NCBI GenBank assembly: GCA_021789755.1 | Contig: JAJYJD010000185.1 | Span: 1 to 6,960 of the forward strand | Source: Bacteroidota bacterium | GTDB taxonomy: Bacteria > Bacteroidota > Ignavibacteria > Kryptoniales > JAKASW01 | Direction of reading: 5' to 3' | Length of the DNA stretch: 6,960 nucleotides | Shown: in pieces, positions 6,606-6,960 of the stretch | How the letters are laid out: the number at the start of each line of letters is the position of its first letter | Position numbering within the stretch: position 1 is the first letter of the stretch | Translations under genes and position numbers: made by a program | The notes under the pieces: generated by a model | Databases searched by the model: none | What the model was told of the DNA's origin: nothing | The model's input: only the letters and a program-made list of their open reading frames with translations

Positions 6606-6613
6606 CACGCTTC

Positions 6614-6945
6614 CTACAGAGAAGCGATTAATTCATTTTTCCCTTTAACCCACAGACATGCAAAGATATTTGTTCCTCCTGAGAAGTGCAACATTGGGGT
6701 CGACAGAGTCGCATATTTTCTCTCCGGGGCTTTACCCGCGAAGCGACGCATCGGTTTTGTACGTGGCAATAACGTCGAACCTGCCGCCGGAATTTGTCGA
6801 TATGAGTATTTCGAAGCCCGCCGCTAGGCAGCTGCGTGGCGGCTTTCAATTCCCATACTGGTGGTTTCTTAAGTCTCTTACCGTCCCCTGATTGCGATAT
6901 CCCCGACCCGGCAAATAAAATCAAAAGCAGTAGAATTGTTCTCAT
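6614..6945 (-). pseudogene. Small secreted protein gene with two frameshifts
   Basis: ATG 6945 opens a typical signal peptide (MRTILLLLILFAGSGISQ) followed by SGDGKRLKKPPVWELKAATQLPSG. After residue 42 the plausible protein moves one frame on: GFEILISTNSGGRFDVIATY and KTDASLR, which then meets a TAA at 6734. It moves one frame on again: GKAPERKYATLSTPML, HFSGGTNIFACLWVKGK and NELIASL, ending at TAG 6614. Each shift is undone by dropping one G from a GGG run (complement of 6817-6819 and of 6735-6737), giving a 109-residue exported, beta-rich protein with no family I recognise. Left in the first frame, the sequence becomes a Cys/Arg-rich tail ending at 6628 that looks non-biological. It precedes the membrane-protein gene by 36 bases. 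No strong SD is visible in the 15 bases before the ATG. Decay or sequencing indels are both possible. Confidence 0.6.
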
Positions 6946-6960
6946 TTCGCATCGCCGTTT

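Noticed and set aside
6576..6827. Plus-strand frame of 83 codons starting at the membrane-protein start region
   Set aside because: It has no ribosome site and no domain, and it lies antisense to the frameshifted secreted-protein gene, which has a clear signal peptide on the other strand.

Overview
The window looks like the chromosome of a Gram-negative bacterium, most plausibly of the Bacteroidota/Ignavibacteriota side of the tree. The main lineage clue is an outer-membrane barrel protein of the DUF6588 type. Supporting clues are exported proteins with Sec-type signal peptides and clear Shine-Dalgarno (SD) sequences, which fit Ignavibacteria-like lineages better than classical Bacteroidetes. 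This assignment is inference from protein families, not from a marker gene. I saw no rRNA, tRNA, CRISPR array, insertion sequence or phage gene.

Layout. From 1 to 3907 everything is on the minus strand, read right to left: a DUF4380-like secreted protein (3907 to 2984), an isoprenylcysteine methyltransferase-family membrane protein (2873 to 2178), a DUF3142-like exported protein (1903 to 1136), and a large exported helical-repeat protein (1139 to beyond base 1). The last two overlap by four bases and form a clear translationally coupled pair. A divergent promoter region (3908-4125) separates this arm from a plus-strand pair: a spermidine/thialysine-type GNAT acetyltransferase (4126-4632) and, 20 bases on, the DUF6588 outer-membrane protein (4653-5759).

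The right arm (5854-6945) is a second minus-strand cluster of three small genes: a small secreted protein, a four-helix membrane protein resembling the SPW-repeat family, and an NTF2/SnoaL-like protein. Only the membrane protein is intact. The NTF2-like gene has one in-frame TAA in the middle of an otherwise continuous protein. The secreted-protein gene is split over three reading frames that rejoin if one G is removed from each of two GGG runs. Either a small operon is decaying here or the sequence carries errors in this stretch.

I do not see one integrated pathway. The unexplained parts are the coupled DUF3142/helical-repeat exported pair, the gap in front of it (which holds a small signal-peptide-like reading frame ending in an ATGA overlap), and the broken three-gene cluster. 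No defence system, toxin-antitoxin pair or biosynthetic cluster is evident.
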